From Jejubacter sp036620675 (lineage in GTDB: Bacteria > Pseudomonadota > Gammaproteobacteria > Enterobacterales > Enterobacteriaceae): 41,914 nt of DNA. Shown here piece after piece: positions 8,403 through 16,365 of the stretch (the stretch's first letter is position 1; every line of letters starts with the position of its first letter). Made by a program: the position numbers and the translations under genes. Location: the NCBI GenBank assembly GCA_036620675.1, contig JAZHEE010000036.1; one strand, 5' to 3'. Under the pieces are notes generated by a model, which saw nothing but the letters and a program-made list of their open reading frames with translations, was not told the DNA's origin and ran no database searches.

Positions 8403-8690
8403 ATGCTGTTTACGCTCAGCCACTCTCCGTTCCATTGCGATCTCGCCGCGCTGTTGCGCACGACCCGCTCCGGCGACGAGCTACTGCTGCTGCAGGATGG
8501 TGTTATTGCCGCGCTGAAAGGCGGGGCGGCCCTTGGGTTATTGCGCTGCGCCCCCATATCTGTCTACGCCTTGAAGGAAGATGTTGAAGCACGCGGCTTA
8601 TCTGCGCAAATTTCGACCGAAATTGAGTGCGTAAGCTATACTGACTTCGTCAGACTGGCGGTAAACCAGCATAGTCAGATGGCCTGGTGA
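8403..8690 (+). CDS. tusB: Sulfurtransferase subunit TusB
   Basis: 95-residue DsrH-like third subunit of TusBCD. LFTLSHSPFHCDLAALLRT and LLLQDGVIAALKG are characteristic of the family, and the protein ends MAW as usual. Last gene of yheO-tusDCB. The str operon promoter begins 22 bp after its stop, with no obvious terminator between, so some read-through into rpsL is plausible. Confidence 0.95.
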   Translation: MLFTLSHSPFHCDLAALLRTTRSGDELLLLQDGVIAALKGGAALGLLRCAPISVYALKEDVEARGLSAQISTEIECVSYTDFVRLAVNQHSQMAW

Positions 8691-8712
8691 GTTGCGTTCC
8701 GCTGTATATTTC

Positions 8713-8741
8713 TTGACACCCTTTCGGCCCGGCCCTAAAAT
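8713..8741 (+). promoter_or_regulatory. str operon promoter
   Basis: TTGACA (8713-8718) and TAAAAT (8736-8741) are separated by exactly 17 bp. A GC-rich discriminator follows, as expected for stringently controlled ribosomal protein genes. rpsL begins 74 bp downstream of the -10. Confidence 0.92.
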
Positions 8742-8815
8742 TCTGCGTCCTCATATTGTATGAGGCCGTTTTATTACGTGTTTACGAAGCAAAAGCTAAA
8801 ACCAGGAGCTATTTA

Positions 8816-9190
8816 ATGGCAACAGTTAACCAGCTGGTACGCAAACCACGCGCACGCAAAGTTGCGAAAAGCAACGTGCCGGCGCTGGAAGCCTGCCCGC
8901 AAAAACGTGGTGTATGTACTCGCGTATATACCACCACTCCGAAAAAACCGAACTCTGCACTGCGTAAAGTTTGCCGTGTTCGTCTGACTAACGGTTACGA
9001 AGTGACCTCCTACATCGGTGGTGAAGGCCACAACCTGCAGGAGCACTCCGTTGTCCTGATCCGCGGTGGTCGTGTTAAAGACCTCCCGGGTGTTCGTTAC
9101 CACACCGTTCGTGGCGCGCTGGACTGCTCTGGTGTTAAAGACCGTAAGCAGGCTCGTTCCAAGTACGGCGTGAAGCGTCCTAAGGCTTAA
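8816..9190 (+). CDS. rpsL: 30S ribosomal protein S12
   Basis: 124 residues, at the decoding centre of the 30S subunit. The start is the ATG at 8816 behind AGGAG, giving MATVNQLVRK; a longer in-frame extension to 8756 runs back into the promoter region. The streptomycin-related residues K43 and K88 are wild type, so the sequence predicts sensitivity. D89, the RimO methylthiolation site, is present. First gene of the str operon. Confidence 0.99.
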   Translation: MATVNQLVRKPRARKVAKSNVPALEACPQKRGVCTRVYTTTPKKPNSALRKVCRVRLTNGYEVTSYIGGEGHNLQEHSVVLIRGGRVKDLPGVRYHTVRGALDCSGVKDRKQARSKYGVKRPKA

Positions 9191-9286
9191 TGGATCTCCG
9201 TTAAGTAAGGCCAAACGTTTTAACTTAAATGTCAAACTAAACTCGTAGAGTTTTGGACAATCCTGAATTAACAACGGAGTAATTCC
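9191..9286 (+). promoter_or_regulatory. rpsL-rpsG intercistronic region, S7 translational control site
   Basis: In E. coli, S7 binds the mRNA between rpsL and rpsG and represses rpsG and later genes by blocking translational coupling. The 96-bp length and sequence here look essentially like E. coli, including the SD (ACGGAG) before rpsG. The structure was not computed, so the function is inferred from conservation. Confidence 0.7.
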
Positions 9287-9757
9287 ATGCCACGTCGTCG
9301 CGTCATTGGTCAGCGTAAAATTCTGCCGGATCCGAAGTTCGGATCTGAACTGCTGGCTAAATTTGTGAACATCCTGATGGTAGACGGTAAGAAGTCTACC
9401 GCTGAAGCAATCGTATACAGCGCGCTTGAGACCCTGGCTCAGCGCTCTGGTAAAACCGAACTGGAAGCTTTCGAAATCGCCCTCGAAAACGTGCGCCCGA
9501 CTGTCGAAGTTAAGTCTCGCCGCGTGGGTGGTTCCACCTACCAGGTTCCGGTTGAAGTTCGTCCGGTCCGTCGTAATGCCCTGGCAATGCGTTGGATCGT
9601 TGAAGCTGCTCGTAAACGCGGTGATAAATCCATGGCTCTGCGCCTGGCGAACGAACTTTCTGACGCTGCAGAAAACAAAGGTACTGCAGTGAAGAAACGT
9701 GAAGACGTTCACCGTATGGCAGAAGCCAACAAGGCGTTCGCACACTACCGCTGGTAA
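9287..9757 (+). CDS. rpsG: 30S ribosomal protein S7
   Basis: 156 residues, the length found in most enterobacteria (E. coli K-12 has an extended form). Primary binder of the 3' major domain of 16S rRNA, initiating head assembly, and the autogenous repressor of the str operon. It begins MPRRRVIGQRKILPDPKFGSELL and ends AHYRW. Confidence 0.99.
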   Translation: MPRRRVIGQRKILPDPKFGSELLAKFVNILMVDGKKSTAEAIVYSALETLAQRSGKTELEAFEIALENVRPTVEVKSRRVGGSTYQVPVEVRPVRRNALAMRWIVEAARKRGDKSMALRLANELSDAAENKGTAVKKREDVHRMAEANKAFAHYRW

Positions 9758-9850
9758 TCCCACCGGAGTGTTAGTCACCAGGCGGGCGCTTCAGGAAAGC
9801 TGCCCGCACTGGGTAACTCACTTGAACGCCTAAGGCAATAGAGGAATCAA

Positions 9851-11959
9851 ATGGCTCGTACAACACCTATTGAGCGCTACCGTAATATCGGTATCAGCGC
9901 ACACATCGACGCCGGTAAAACCACGACTACCGAACGTATTCTGTTCTACACCGGTGTGAACCATAAGATCGGTGAAGTTCATGACGGCGCTGCAACTATG
10001 GACTGGATGGAGCAGGAGCAGGAGCGTGGTATCACCATCACCTCTGCTGCGACCACTACGTTCTGGCAGGGTATGGCGAAGCAGTATGAACCGCATCGCA
10101 TCAACATCATCGACACCCCAGGGCACGTTGACTTCACTATCGAAGTAGAACGTTCCATGCGTGTGCTCGACGGTGCGGTCATGGTTTACTGTGCGGTCGG
10201 TGGTGTTCAGCCGCAGTCTGAAACCGTATGGCGTCAGGCTAACAAATACCACGTTCCGCGCATCGCGTTCGTTAACAAAATGGACCGTATGGGCGCGAAC
10301 TTCCTGAAAGTTGTAGGTCAGATCAAAACCCGTCTGGGCGCGAACCCGGTTCCGCTGCAGCTGGCGATTGGTGCTGAAGACGCTTTCACCGGTGTCGTTG
10401 ACCTGGTGAAAATGAAGGCTATCAACTGGAACGATGCAGATGCGGGCGTAACCTTCAACTATGAAGATATCCCGGCTGACATGCAGGAACTGGCTGAAGA
10501 ATGGCACCAGAACCTGATCGAGTCTGCTGCAGAAGCTTCCGAAGAGCTGATGGAGAAATACCTCGGCGGTGAAGAACTGACTGAAGAAGAGATCAAAACG
10601 GCTCTGCGTCAGCGCGTTCTGAACAACGAAATCATCCTGGTCACCTGTGGTTCTGCGTTTAAGAACAAAGGTGTGCAGGCGATGCTGGATGCAGTTATCG
10701 ATTATCTGCCGTCACCGACTGACGTTCCGGCAATTAAAGGTATGCTGGACGATGGTAAAGATACCCCGGCTGAACGTCATTCTGACGATAAAGAGCCGTT
10801 TGCGGCGCTGGCGTTCAAAATCGCCACCGACCCGTTTGTGGGTAACCTGACCTTCTTCCGCGTGTACTCTGGTGTGGTTAACTCCGGTGACACCGTGCTG
10901 AACTCCGTGAAGTCCGCGCGTGAGCGTTTTGGTCGTATCGTTCAGATGCACGCTAACAAGCGTGAAGAGATCAAAGAAGTTCGTGCGGGCGACATCGCTG
11001 CAGCGATTGGTCTGAAAGACGTGACTACTGGTGACACTCTGTGTGATCCGAACGCGCCTATCATCCTGGAGCGTATGGAGTTCCCTGAGCCGGTAATCTC
11101 CATCGCCGTTGAGCCGAAGACCAAGTCTGACCAGGAGAAAATGGGCCTGGCGCTGGGTCGTCTGGCCAAGGAAGACCCGTCTTTCCGCGTGCGGACGGAC
11201 GAAGAATCCAACCAGACCATCATCTCCGGTATGGGTGAGCTGCACCTTGACATCATCGTTGACCGCATGAAGCGTGAATTCAACGTTGAAGCGAACGTCG
11301 GTAAACCTCAGGTTGCTTACCGTGAAACTATCCGCGATACCGTTAAGGATATCGAAGGTAAACACGCGAAGCAGTCTGGTGGTCGCGGTCAGTATGGTCA
11401 CGTAGTGATCGATATGTATCCGCTGGAGCCGGGCGGCGCTGGCTACGAATTTGTCAACGAAATCAAAGGCGGTGTTATTCCTGGCGAATATATCCCGGCC
11501 GTTGATAAAGGTATTCAGGAGCAGCTCAAATCTGGTCCGCTGGCTGGTTACCCGGTAGTTGATCTCGGCGTGCGTCTGCACTTCGGTTCCTACCACGACG
11601 TTGACTCCTCCGAGCTGGCGTTTAAACTGGCCGCTTCTATCGCCTTTAAAGAGGGCTTTAAGAAGGCGAAGCCGGTTCTGCTTGAGCCGATCATGAAGGT
11701 TGAAGTTGAGACCCCGGAAGAGAACATGGGTGACGTTATCGGTGACCTGAACCGTCGTCGCGGCATCATCGAAGGTATGGATGATACCCCGACCGGTAAG
11801 ACCGTTCGTGCGCAGGTTCCGCTGTCCGAAATGTTTGGTTACGCAACCGACCTGCGTTCCCAGACCCAGGGCCGTGCTTCTTACTCCATGGAGTTCCTGA
11901 AGTATGCGGAAGCGCCGAGCAACGTTGCTCAGGCCGTTATCGAAGCCCGTGGTAAATAA
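9851..11959 (+). CDS. fusA: Translation elongation factor G
   Basis: Ribosomal translocase GTPase, 702 residues (E. coli 704). G1 is AHIDAGKTT (17-25), G3 is DTPGH in NIIDTPGHVDF, and G4 is NKMD. Domains II-V follow at normal length. The first 200 residues are nearly E. coli-like. The second half differs: LEPGGAGYEF replaces the E. coli LEPGSNPKGYEF, RVRTDEES replaces RVWTDEES, and the stretch with GMDDTPTGKTVRAQVPLSEM and DLRSQTQGRAS resembles Yersinia-type EF-G. All key motifs remain intact, so it should be functional. Third gene of the str operon. Confidence 0.98.
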   Translation: MARTTPIERYRNIGISAHIDAGKTTTTERILFYTGVNHKIGEVHDGAATMDWMEQEQERGITITSAATTTFWQGMAKQYEPHRINIIDTPGHVDFTIEVERSMRVLDGAVMVYCAVGGVQPQSETVWRQANKYHVPRIAFVNKMDRMGANFLKVVGQIKTRLGANPVPLQLAIGAEDAFTGVVDLVKMKAINWNDADAGVTFNYEDIPADMQELAEEWHQNLIESAAEASEELMEKYLGGEELTEEEIKTALRQRVLNNEIILVTCGSAFKNKGVQAMLDAVIDYLPSPTDVPAIKGMLDDGKDTPAERHSDDKEPFAALAFKIATDPFVGNLTFFRVYSGVVNSGDTVLNSVKSARERFGRIVQMHANKREEIKEVRAGDIAAAIGLKDVTTGDTLCDPNAPIILERMEFPEPVISIAVEPKTKSDQEKMGLALGRLAKEDPSFRVRTDEESNQTIISGMGELHLDIIVDRMKREFNVEANVGKPQVAYRETIRDTVKDIEGKHAKQSGGRGQYGHVVIDMYPLEPGGAGYEFVNEIKGGVIPGEYIPAVDKGIQEQLKSGPLAGYPVVDLGVRLHFGSYHDVDSSELAFKLAASIAFKEGFKKAKPVLLEPIMKVEVETPEENMGDVIGDLNRRRGIIEGMDDTPTGKTVRAQVPLSEMFGYATDLRSQTQGRASYSMEFLKYAEAPSNVAQAVIEARGK

Positions 11960-11984
11960 GCCGCTGGGTTAAAACAATGATCCC

Positions 11985-12012
11985 GTGCTCTCCTTTCCAC
12001 AGGGGAGAGCAC
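11985..12012 (+). other. Perfect 9-bp stem-loop between fusA and tufA
   Basis: GTGCTCTCC (11985-11993) pairs perfectly with GGAGAGCAC (12004-12012) around a ten-base loop. No T-run follows, so it is not a standard terminator. It ends about 20 bp before the tufA GTG and could be an RNA processing or stability element. Confidence 0.6.
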
Positions 12013-12032
12013 AGAAAGTAAGGAATATAGTC

Positions 12033-13217
12033 GTGGCTAAAGAAAAATTTGAACGTACAAAACCCCACGTCAACGTTGGTACTATCGGCCACGTTGACCA
12101 TGGTAAAACCACTCTGACCGCTGCCATCACCACCGTACTGGCTAAAACCTACGGCGGTGCTGCTCGCGCATTCGACCAGATCGATAACGCGCCGGAAGAG
12201 AAGGCTCGTGGTATCACCATCAACACCTCTCACGTTGAATATGACACCCCGACCCGTCACTACGCACACGTTGACTGCCCCGGGCACGCCGACTACGTGA
12301 AAAACATGATCACCGGTGCTGCACAGATGGACGGCGCTATCCTGGTTGTTGCTGCGACTGACGGCCCGATGCCGCAGACCCGCGAGCACATCCTGCTGGG
12401 CCGCCAGGTAGGCGTACCGTGCATCATCGTGTTCATGAACAAGTGTGACATGGTTGATGACGAAGAGCTGCTGGAACTGGTTGAGATGGAAGTTCGTGAG
12501 CTGCTGTCTCAGTACGACTTCCCGGGTGACGACTGCCCGGTTATCCGCGGCTCCGCGCTGAAAGCGCTGGAAGGCGACGCAGAGTGGGAAGCGAAGGTTA
12601 TTGAACTGGCTGAAGCGCTGGACTCCTACATTCCGGAGCCGGAGCGTGACACCGACAAGCCGTTCCTGCTGCCGATCGAAGACGTATTCTCCATCTCTGG
12701 TCGTGGTACCGTTGTTACCGGTCGTGTAGAAACCGGTATCATCAAAGTGGGCGACGAAGTGGAAATCGTGGGTATCAAAGAGACTGCGAAGACCACCTGT
12801 ACTGGCGTTGAAATGTTCCGCAAACTGCTGGACGAAGGCCGTGCCGGTGAGAACTGCGGTATCCTGCTGCGTGGTACCAAGCGTGACGAAGTTCAGCGTG
12901 GTCAGGTACTGGCTAAGCCGGGCTCCATCAACCCGCACACCAGGTTCGAAGCAGAAGTTTACGTTCTGTCCAAAGATGAAGGCGGCCGTCATACTCCGTT
13001 CTTCAAAGGCTACCGTCCGCAGTTCTACTTCCGTACCACTGACGTGACGGGCTCCATCACTCTGCCGGAAGGCGTAGAGATGGTAATGCCTGGCGACAAC
13101 ATCAAGATGGATGTTGAGCTGATCCACCCGATCGCAATGGACAAAGGTCTGCGCTTCGCAATCCGTGAAGGCGGCCGTACCGTTGGCGCGGGCGTTGTTG
13201 CTGAAGTTAAAGCTTAA
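12033..13217 (+). CDS. tufA: Translation elongation factor Tu
   Basis: GTPase that carries aminoacyl-tRNA to the ribosome; 394 residues including the initiator. I use the GTG at 12033 with AAGGAA upstream, the same start type as E. coli tufA. G1 GHVDHGKT, G3 DCPGH and G4 NKCD are intact. Residues 2 to about 128 look identical to E. coli EF-Tu, while the remainder carries about thirty differences. These include cysteines at positions corresponding to Y129, T167 and the V of ENVG, and threonine in place of R233 (GRVETGII). The reading frame and family-critical residues such as R230 and FRTTD are retained. Last gene of the str operon. Confidence 0.98.
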   Translation: MAKEKFERTKPHVNVGTIGHVDHGKTTLTAAITTVLAKTYGGAARAFDQIDNAPEEKARGITINTSHVEYDTPTRHYAHVDCPGHADYVKNMITGAAQMDGAILVVAATDGPMPQTREHILLGRQVGVPCIIVFMNKCDMVDDEELLELVEMEVRELLSQYDFPGDDCPVIRGSALKALEGDAEWEAKVIELAEALDSYIPEPERDTDKPFLLPIEDVFSISGRGTVVTGRVETGIIKVGDEVEIVGIKETAKTTCTGVEMFRKLLDEGRAGENCGILLRGTKRDEVQRGQVLAKPGSINPHTRFEAEVYVLSKDEGGRHTPFFKGYRPQFYFRTTDVTGSITLPEGVEMVMPGDNIKMDVELIHPIAMDKGLRFAIREGGRTVGAGVVAEVKA

Positions 13218-13233
13218 TTCTCTTTAAGCTGAA

Positions 13234-13263
13234 TAAAAAAGCGCCTTCGGGCGCTTTTTTTCT
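13234..13263 (+). terminator. Intrinsic terminator of the str operon
   Basis: A-tract, then GCGCC-TTCG-GGCGC stem with a stable tetraloop, then seven or more T, 17-46 bp after the tufA stop. Confidence 0.96.
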
Positions 13264-13324
13264 GTCTGGTGCCAGCGAACTGCAACGCTGATATGATTTT
13301 CTCCCCGCGATGCGCTATTGTAAT

Positions 13325-13343
13325 CATAACTATTCTCATTTAC
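13325..13343 (+). promoter_or_regulatory. Fur-like operator upstream of bfd
   Basis: CATAACTATTCTCATT at 13325-13340 resembles the Fur consensus (GATAATGATTCTCATT differs at few positions) and lies about 30 bp before the bfd start. Iron repression of bfd by Fur is known in E. coli. Match by eye only. Confidence 0.6.
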
Positions 13344-13373
13344 ACTTTGCGCAGTTTTTGAACGGGAGTTGTT

Positions 13374-13568
13374 ATGTACGTTTGCTTATGTAATGGCGTC
13401 AGTGATAAAAAAATCCGCCAAGCCGTGCGCCAGTTCCATCCTCAGTCTTTTCAGCAGTTACGCAAGTTTATTCCTGTTGGTAACCAGTGTGGCAAATGCG
13501 TAAGAGCGGCCCGTGAGATCATGCAGGAAGAGATGATCCAGATGCCGGAATTTCAAGAGATCGCCTGA
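13374..13568 (+). CDS. bfd: Bacterioferritin-associated ferredoxin Bfd
   Basis: 64-residue [2Fe-2S] protein that reduces the iron core of bacterioferritin to mobilise stored iron. The cluster ligands are C4 and C6 (VCLCNG) and C39 and C42 (NQCGKC). Length and sequence match E. coli. It sits 119 bp before bfr in the same direction. The Fur-like site upstream suggests derepression under iron starvation. Confidence 0.97.
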   Translation: MYVCLCNGVSDKKIRQAVRQFHPQSFQQLRKFIPVGNQCGKCVRAAREIMQEEMIQMPEFQEIA

Positions 13569-13687
13569 GTTCGCTATTTATCACTGCGTGCTGCCTGAAT
13601 TGTCGGCAACCTCAAGTTTATCGGGGATAATTTGACTTACCCTGAAGCCCTTCTACGCTTTTTTGTAGTGGATGCGGAGGGTTAAAA

Positions 13688-14164
13688 ATGAAAGGTGACG
13701 TTAAGATAATAAATTATCTCAATAAATTATTGGGAAATGAGCTTGTCGCAATCAATCAGTATTTTCTTCATGCCAGAATGTTTAAGGACTGGGGGTTAAT
13801 GCGTCTGAACGACGTTGAATACCACGAGTCTATCGATGAGATGAAGCACGCCGATAAGTACATTGAGCGTATTCTTTTTCTTGAAGGCATCCCCAATCTC
13901 CAGGATCTCGGTAAGTTGCGCATCGGCGAAGATGTGGAAGAGATGTTGCGTTCCGATCTGCAACTGGAAATGGAAGGTGCCAAGGATCTGCGTGAAGCCA
14001 TCGCCTATGCTGACAGTATTCATGATTATGTCAGCCGGGATATGATGATTAAGATTCTTGAAGAAGAAGAGCATCACATCGACTGGCTGGAAACGGAGCT
14101 GGGGCTTATCGATAAGATTGGCCTGCAGAACTACATTCAGTCTCAAATCAAGGAAGAGGAATAA
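13688..14164 (+). CDS. bfr: Bacterioferritin
   Basis: Heme-containing iron-storage ferritin forming a 24-mer, 158 residues. The di-iron ferroxidase ligands E18, E51 and H54 and the heme-ligating M52 are present (DEMKHAD), and E127/H130 lie in the EEEEHHIDWLE segment. Start behind GGAGGG. It follows its partner bfd. In this genome the pair directly adjoins the S10 operon. Confidence 0.98.
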   Translation: MKGDVKIINYLNKLLGNELVAINQYFLHARMFKDWGLMRLNDVEYHESIDEMKHADKYIERILFLEGIPNLQDLGKLRIGEDVEEMLRSDLQLEMEGAKDLREAIAYADSIHDYVSRDMMIKILEEEEHHIDWLETELGLIDKIGLQNYIQSQIKEEE

Positions 14165-14184
14165 CGCCTTTTCGCTCTCAGTGG

Positions 14185-14212
14185 CCGGTGGGGAGGTGGT
14201 CTCCTGCGCCGG
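14185..14212 (+). terminator. Possible weak terminator after bfr
   Basis: CCGG and GGAG segments (14185-14195) pair imperfectly with CTCC and CCGG (14201-14212), 20 bp past the bfr stop. Only a short, mixed T-tract follows, so termination efficiency is uncertain. Confidence 0.35.
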
Positions 14213-14246
14213 TTGTCGTCGGTAGTGACGCTTTTCTAAACAGCAC

Positions 14247-14274
14247 TTGCTTCGGCGCGATATTCACGTATAAT
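14247..14274 (+). promoter_or_regulatory. S10 operon promoter
   Basis: A consensus TATAAT lies at 14269-14274, with TTGCTT at 14247-14252 giving a 16-bp spacer. A GC-rich discriminator (GCGCGGGC) follows. This is the expected position about 180 bp ahead of rpsJ. Confidence 0.88.
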
Positions 14275-14280
14275 GCGCGG

Positions 14281-14456
14281 GCTTGTCATTATTGACGGCG
14301 GGTTCGACGGAACCCTGTGGTAATCTTCTCTTTTTTAGATTACCGACAATGCTCCCAATCGGGGGGCTACGCAAGAACGATTACACTCCCCCATCAATCG
14401 TAATGGGTGCGAGGAGTAATTCTTTTCGTCTATAAAATAATTGGAGCTCTGGTCTC
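14281..14456 (+). promoter_or_regulatory. S10 leader, L4-dependent attenuation and translation control
   Basis: The long untranslated leader contains several hairpins. The last pairs GATTACACTCCCCCAT (about 14379-14394) with the ATGGGTGCGAGGAGTAAT region near 14403-14420, followed by TTCTTTT. In E. coli L4 acts on the equivalent hairpins to attenuate transcription and block S10 translation. The sequence is very E. coli-like; folding is inferred by eye. Confidence 0.8.
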
Positions 14457-14768
14457 ATGCAGAACCAAAGAATCCGTATCCGCCTGAAAGCGTTTGATCA
14501 TCGCCTGATCGATCAATCAACCGCGGAAATCGTCGAGACTGCCAAGCGCACTGGTGCGCAGGTTCGTGGTCCGATCCCGCTGCCGACCCGCAAAGAGCGC
14601 TTCACCGTTCTGATTTCTCCGCACGTTAATAAAGACGCGCGCGATCAGTACGAAATCCGCACTCACAAGCGTCTGGTTGACATCGTTGAGCCAACCGAGA
14701 AAACCGTTGATGCTCTGATGCGTCTGGATCTGGCTGCCGGTGTAGACGTGCAGATCAGCCTGGGTTAA
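14457..14768 (+). CDS. rpsJ: 30S ribosomal protein S10
   Basis: 103 residues; a 30S head protein that, as NusE, also joins NusB at boxA in rRNA antitermination. The opening [20 protein letters not shown] and full length match E. coli. SD TTGGAG lies upstream. First gene of the eleven-gene S10 operon. Confidence 0.99.
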
Positions 14769-14801
14769 TCAGGGTCATTGAGCGATTGAGAGGTTGAAAC
14801 A

Positions 14802-15431
14802 ATGATTGGTTTAGTCGGTAAAAAAGTGGGCATGACCCGCATCTTCACTGAAGAAGGCGTTTCTATCCCCGTAACCGTTATCGAAGTAGAAGCAAACCGC
14901 GTTACTCAGGTTAAAGATCTGGCTAACGATGGCTACCGCGCAATCCAGGTTACCACCGGTGCTAAAAAAGCTAACCGTGTAACCAAGCCGGAAGCGGGTC
15001 ACTTCGCTAAAGCTGGCGTTGAAGCTGGCCGTGGTCTGTGGGAATTCCGCCTGGCTGAAGGCGAAGAGTTCACCGTAGGTCAGGATATTAGCGTTGAGCT
15101 GTTTGCTGACGTTAAAAAAGTTGACGTAACTGGCACCTCTAAAGGTAAAGGTTTCGCAGGTACCGTTAAGCGCTGGAACTTCCGTACCCAGGACGCGACT
15201 CACGGTAACTCCTTGTCTCACCGCGTTCCGGGTTCTATCGGTCAGAACCAGACTCCGGGCAAAGTATTCAAAGGCAAGAAAATGGCAGGTCAGCTGGGTA
15301 ATGAGCGTGTAACCGTTCAGAGCCTGGACGTAGTACGCGTTGACGCTGAGCGCAACCTGCTGCTGGTTAAGGGTGCTGTTCCGGGTGCAACCGGCTGCGA
15401 CCTGATCGTTAAACCGGCTGTGAAGGCGTGA
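14802..15431 (+). CDS. rplC: 50S ribosomal protein L3
   Basis: 209 residues. Early 23S-binding assembly protein that reaches the peptidyl transferase centre. Q150, the residue methylated by PrmB, is present in GSIGQNQTPGK. Start preceded by GAGAGG. Confidence 0.99.
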   Translation: MIGLVGKKVGMTRIFTEEGVSIPVTVIEVEANRVTQVKDLANDGYRAIQVTTGAKKANRVTKPEAGHFAKAGVEAGRGLWEFRLAEGEEFTVGQDISVELFADVKKVDVTGTSKGKGFAGTVKRWNFRTQDATHGNSLSHRVPGSIGQNQTPGKVFKGKKMAGQLGNERVTVQSLDVVRVDAERNLLLVKGAVPGATGCDLIVKPAVKA

Positions 15432-15441
15432 GGAGATAGCA

Positions 15442-16047
15442 ATGGAATTAGTACTGAAAGACGCGCAGAGCGCGCTGACTGTTTCCGAAACTACCTTCGG
15501 TCGTGATTTCAACGAAGCGCTGGTACACCAGGTTGTAGTTGCATACGCTGCAGGTGCTCGTCAGGGTACCCGTGCTCAGAAAACCCGTGCTGAAGTGACT
15601 GGCTCCGGTAAAAAACCGTGGCGCCAGAAAGGTACTGGTCGTGCACGTTCCGGTTCCATCAAGAGCCCGATCTGGCGTTCTGGTGGCGTAACCTTCGCTG
15701 CACGTCCGCAGGACCACAGTCAAAAAGTTAACAAAAAGATGTACCGCGGCGCGCTGAAAAGCATCCTGTCCGAACTGGTACGTCAGGATCGTCTGATCGT
15801 CGTCGAGAAGTTCGCAGTCGATGCGCCGAAGACCAAACTGCTGGCGCAGAAACTGAAAGACATGGCGCTGGAAGATGTGCTGATCATCACTGGTGAGCTG
15901 GACGAGAACCTGTTCCTGGCCGCGCGCAACCTGCACAAGGTTGACGTTCGCGACGCAGCGGGTATCGACCCGGTTAGCCTGATCGCCTTCGACAAAGTCG
16001 TCATGACTGCTGACGCTGTTAAGCAAGTTGAGGAGATGCTGGCATGA
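15442..16047 (+). CDS. rplD: 50S ribosomal protein L4
   Basis: 201 residues. Exit-tunnel protein and the autogenous repressor of the S10 operon, both by transcription attenuation and by translation. The tunnel loop KKPWRQKGTGRARS (about 57-70) is wild type, including K63, a site of macrolide-resistance mutation. It overlaps rplW by four bases (ATGA). Confidence 0.99.
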   Translation: MELVLKDAQSALTVSETTFGRDFNEALVHQVVVAYAAGARQGTRAQKTRAEVTGSGKKPWRQKGTGRARSGSIKSPIWRSGGVTFAARPQDHSQKVNKKMYRGALKSILSELVRQDRLIVVEKFAVDAPKTKLLAQKLKDMALEDVLIITGELDENLFLAARNLHKVDVRDAAGIDPVSLIAFDKVVMTADAVKQVEEMLA

Positions 16048-16346
16048 TCCGTGAAGAACGTCTGCTGAAAGTGCTGCGTGCACCGCACGTTTCTGAAAAA
16101 GCGTCTACTGCGATGGAAAAAAACAACACCATCGTTCTCAAAGTTGCTAAAGACGCGACCAAAGCAGAAATCAAAGCTGCTGTGCAGAAACTGTTTGAAG
16201 TCGAAGTCAATGACGTACGTACTCTGATCGTTAAGGGTAAGGTTAAGCGTCACGGACAGCGTATCGGTCGTCGTAGCGACTGGAAAAAAGCTTACGTCAC
16301 CCTGAAAGAAGGCCAGAACCTGGACTTCATCGGCGGCGCTGAGTAA
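16044..16346 (+). CDS. rplW: 50S ribosomal protein L23
   Basis: 100 residues. Located at the tunnel exit, where it docks trigger factor and SRP. The start overlaps the rplD stop, so translation is coupled. Confidence 0.99.
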   Translation: MIREERLLKVLRAPHVSEKASTAMEKNNTIVLKVAKDATKAEIKAAVQKLFEVEVNDVRTLIVKGKVKRHGQRIGRRSDWKKAYVTLKEGQNLDFIGGAE

Positions 16347-16365
16347 GTCGGAGGAGTAAAGAACA

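Noticed and set aside
8813..9778. Long minus-strand open frame (321 codons) opposite rpsL-rpsG; similar ones opposite tufA (11937-13127), rplB (16327-17352) and rplX-rplE (19957-20865)
   Set aside because: These arise from strong codon bias. Highly expressed genes avoid TTA, CTA and TCA, so antisense frames lack stops. The translated products show no family features and have no RBS.
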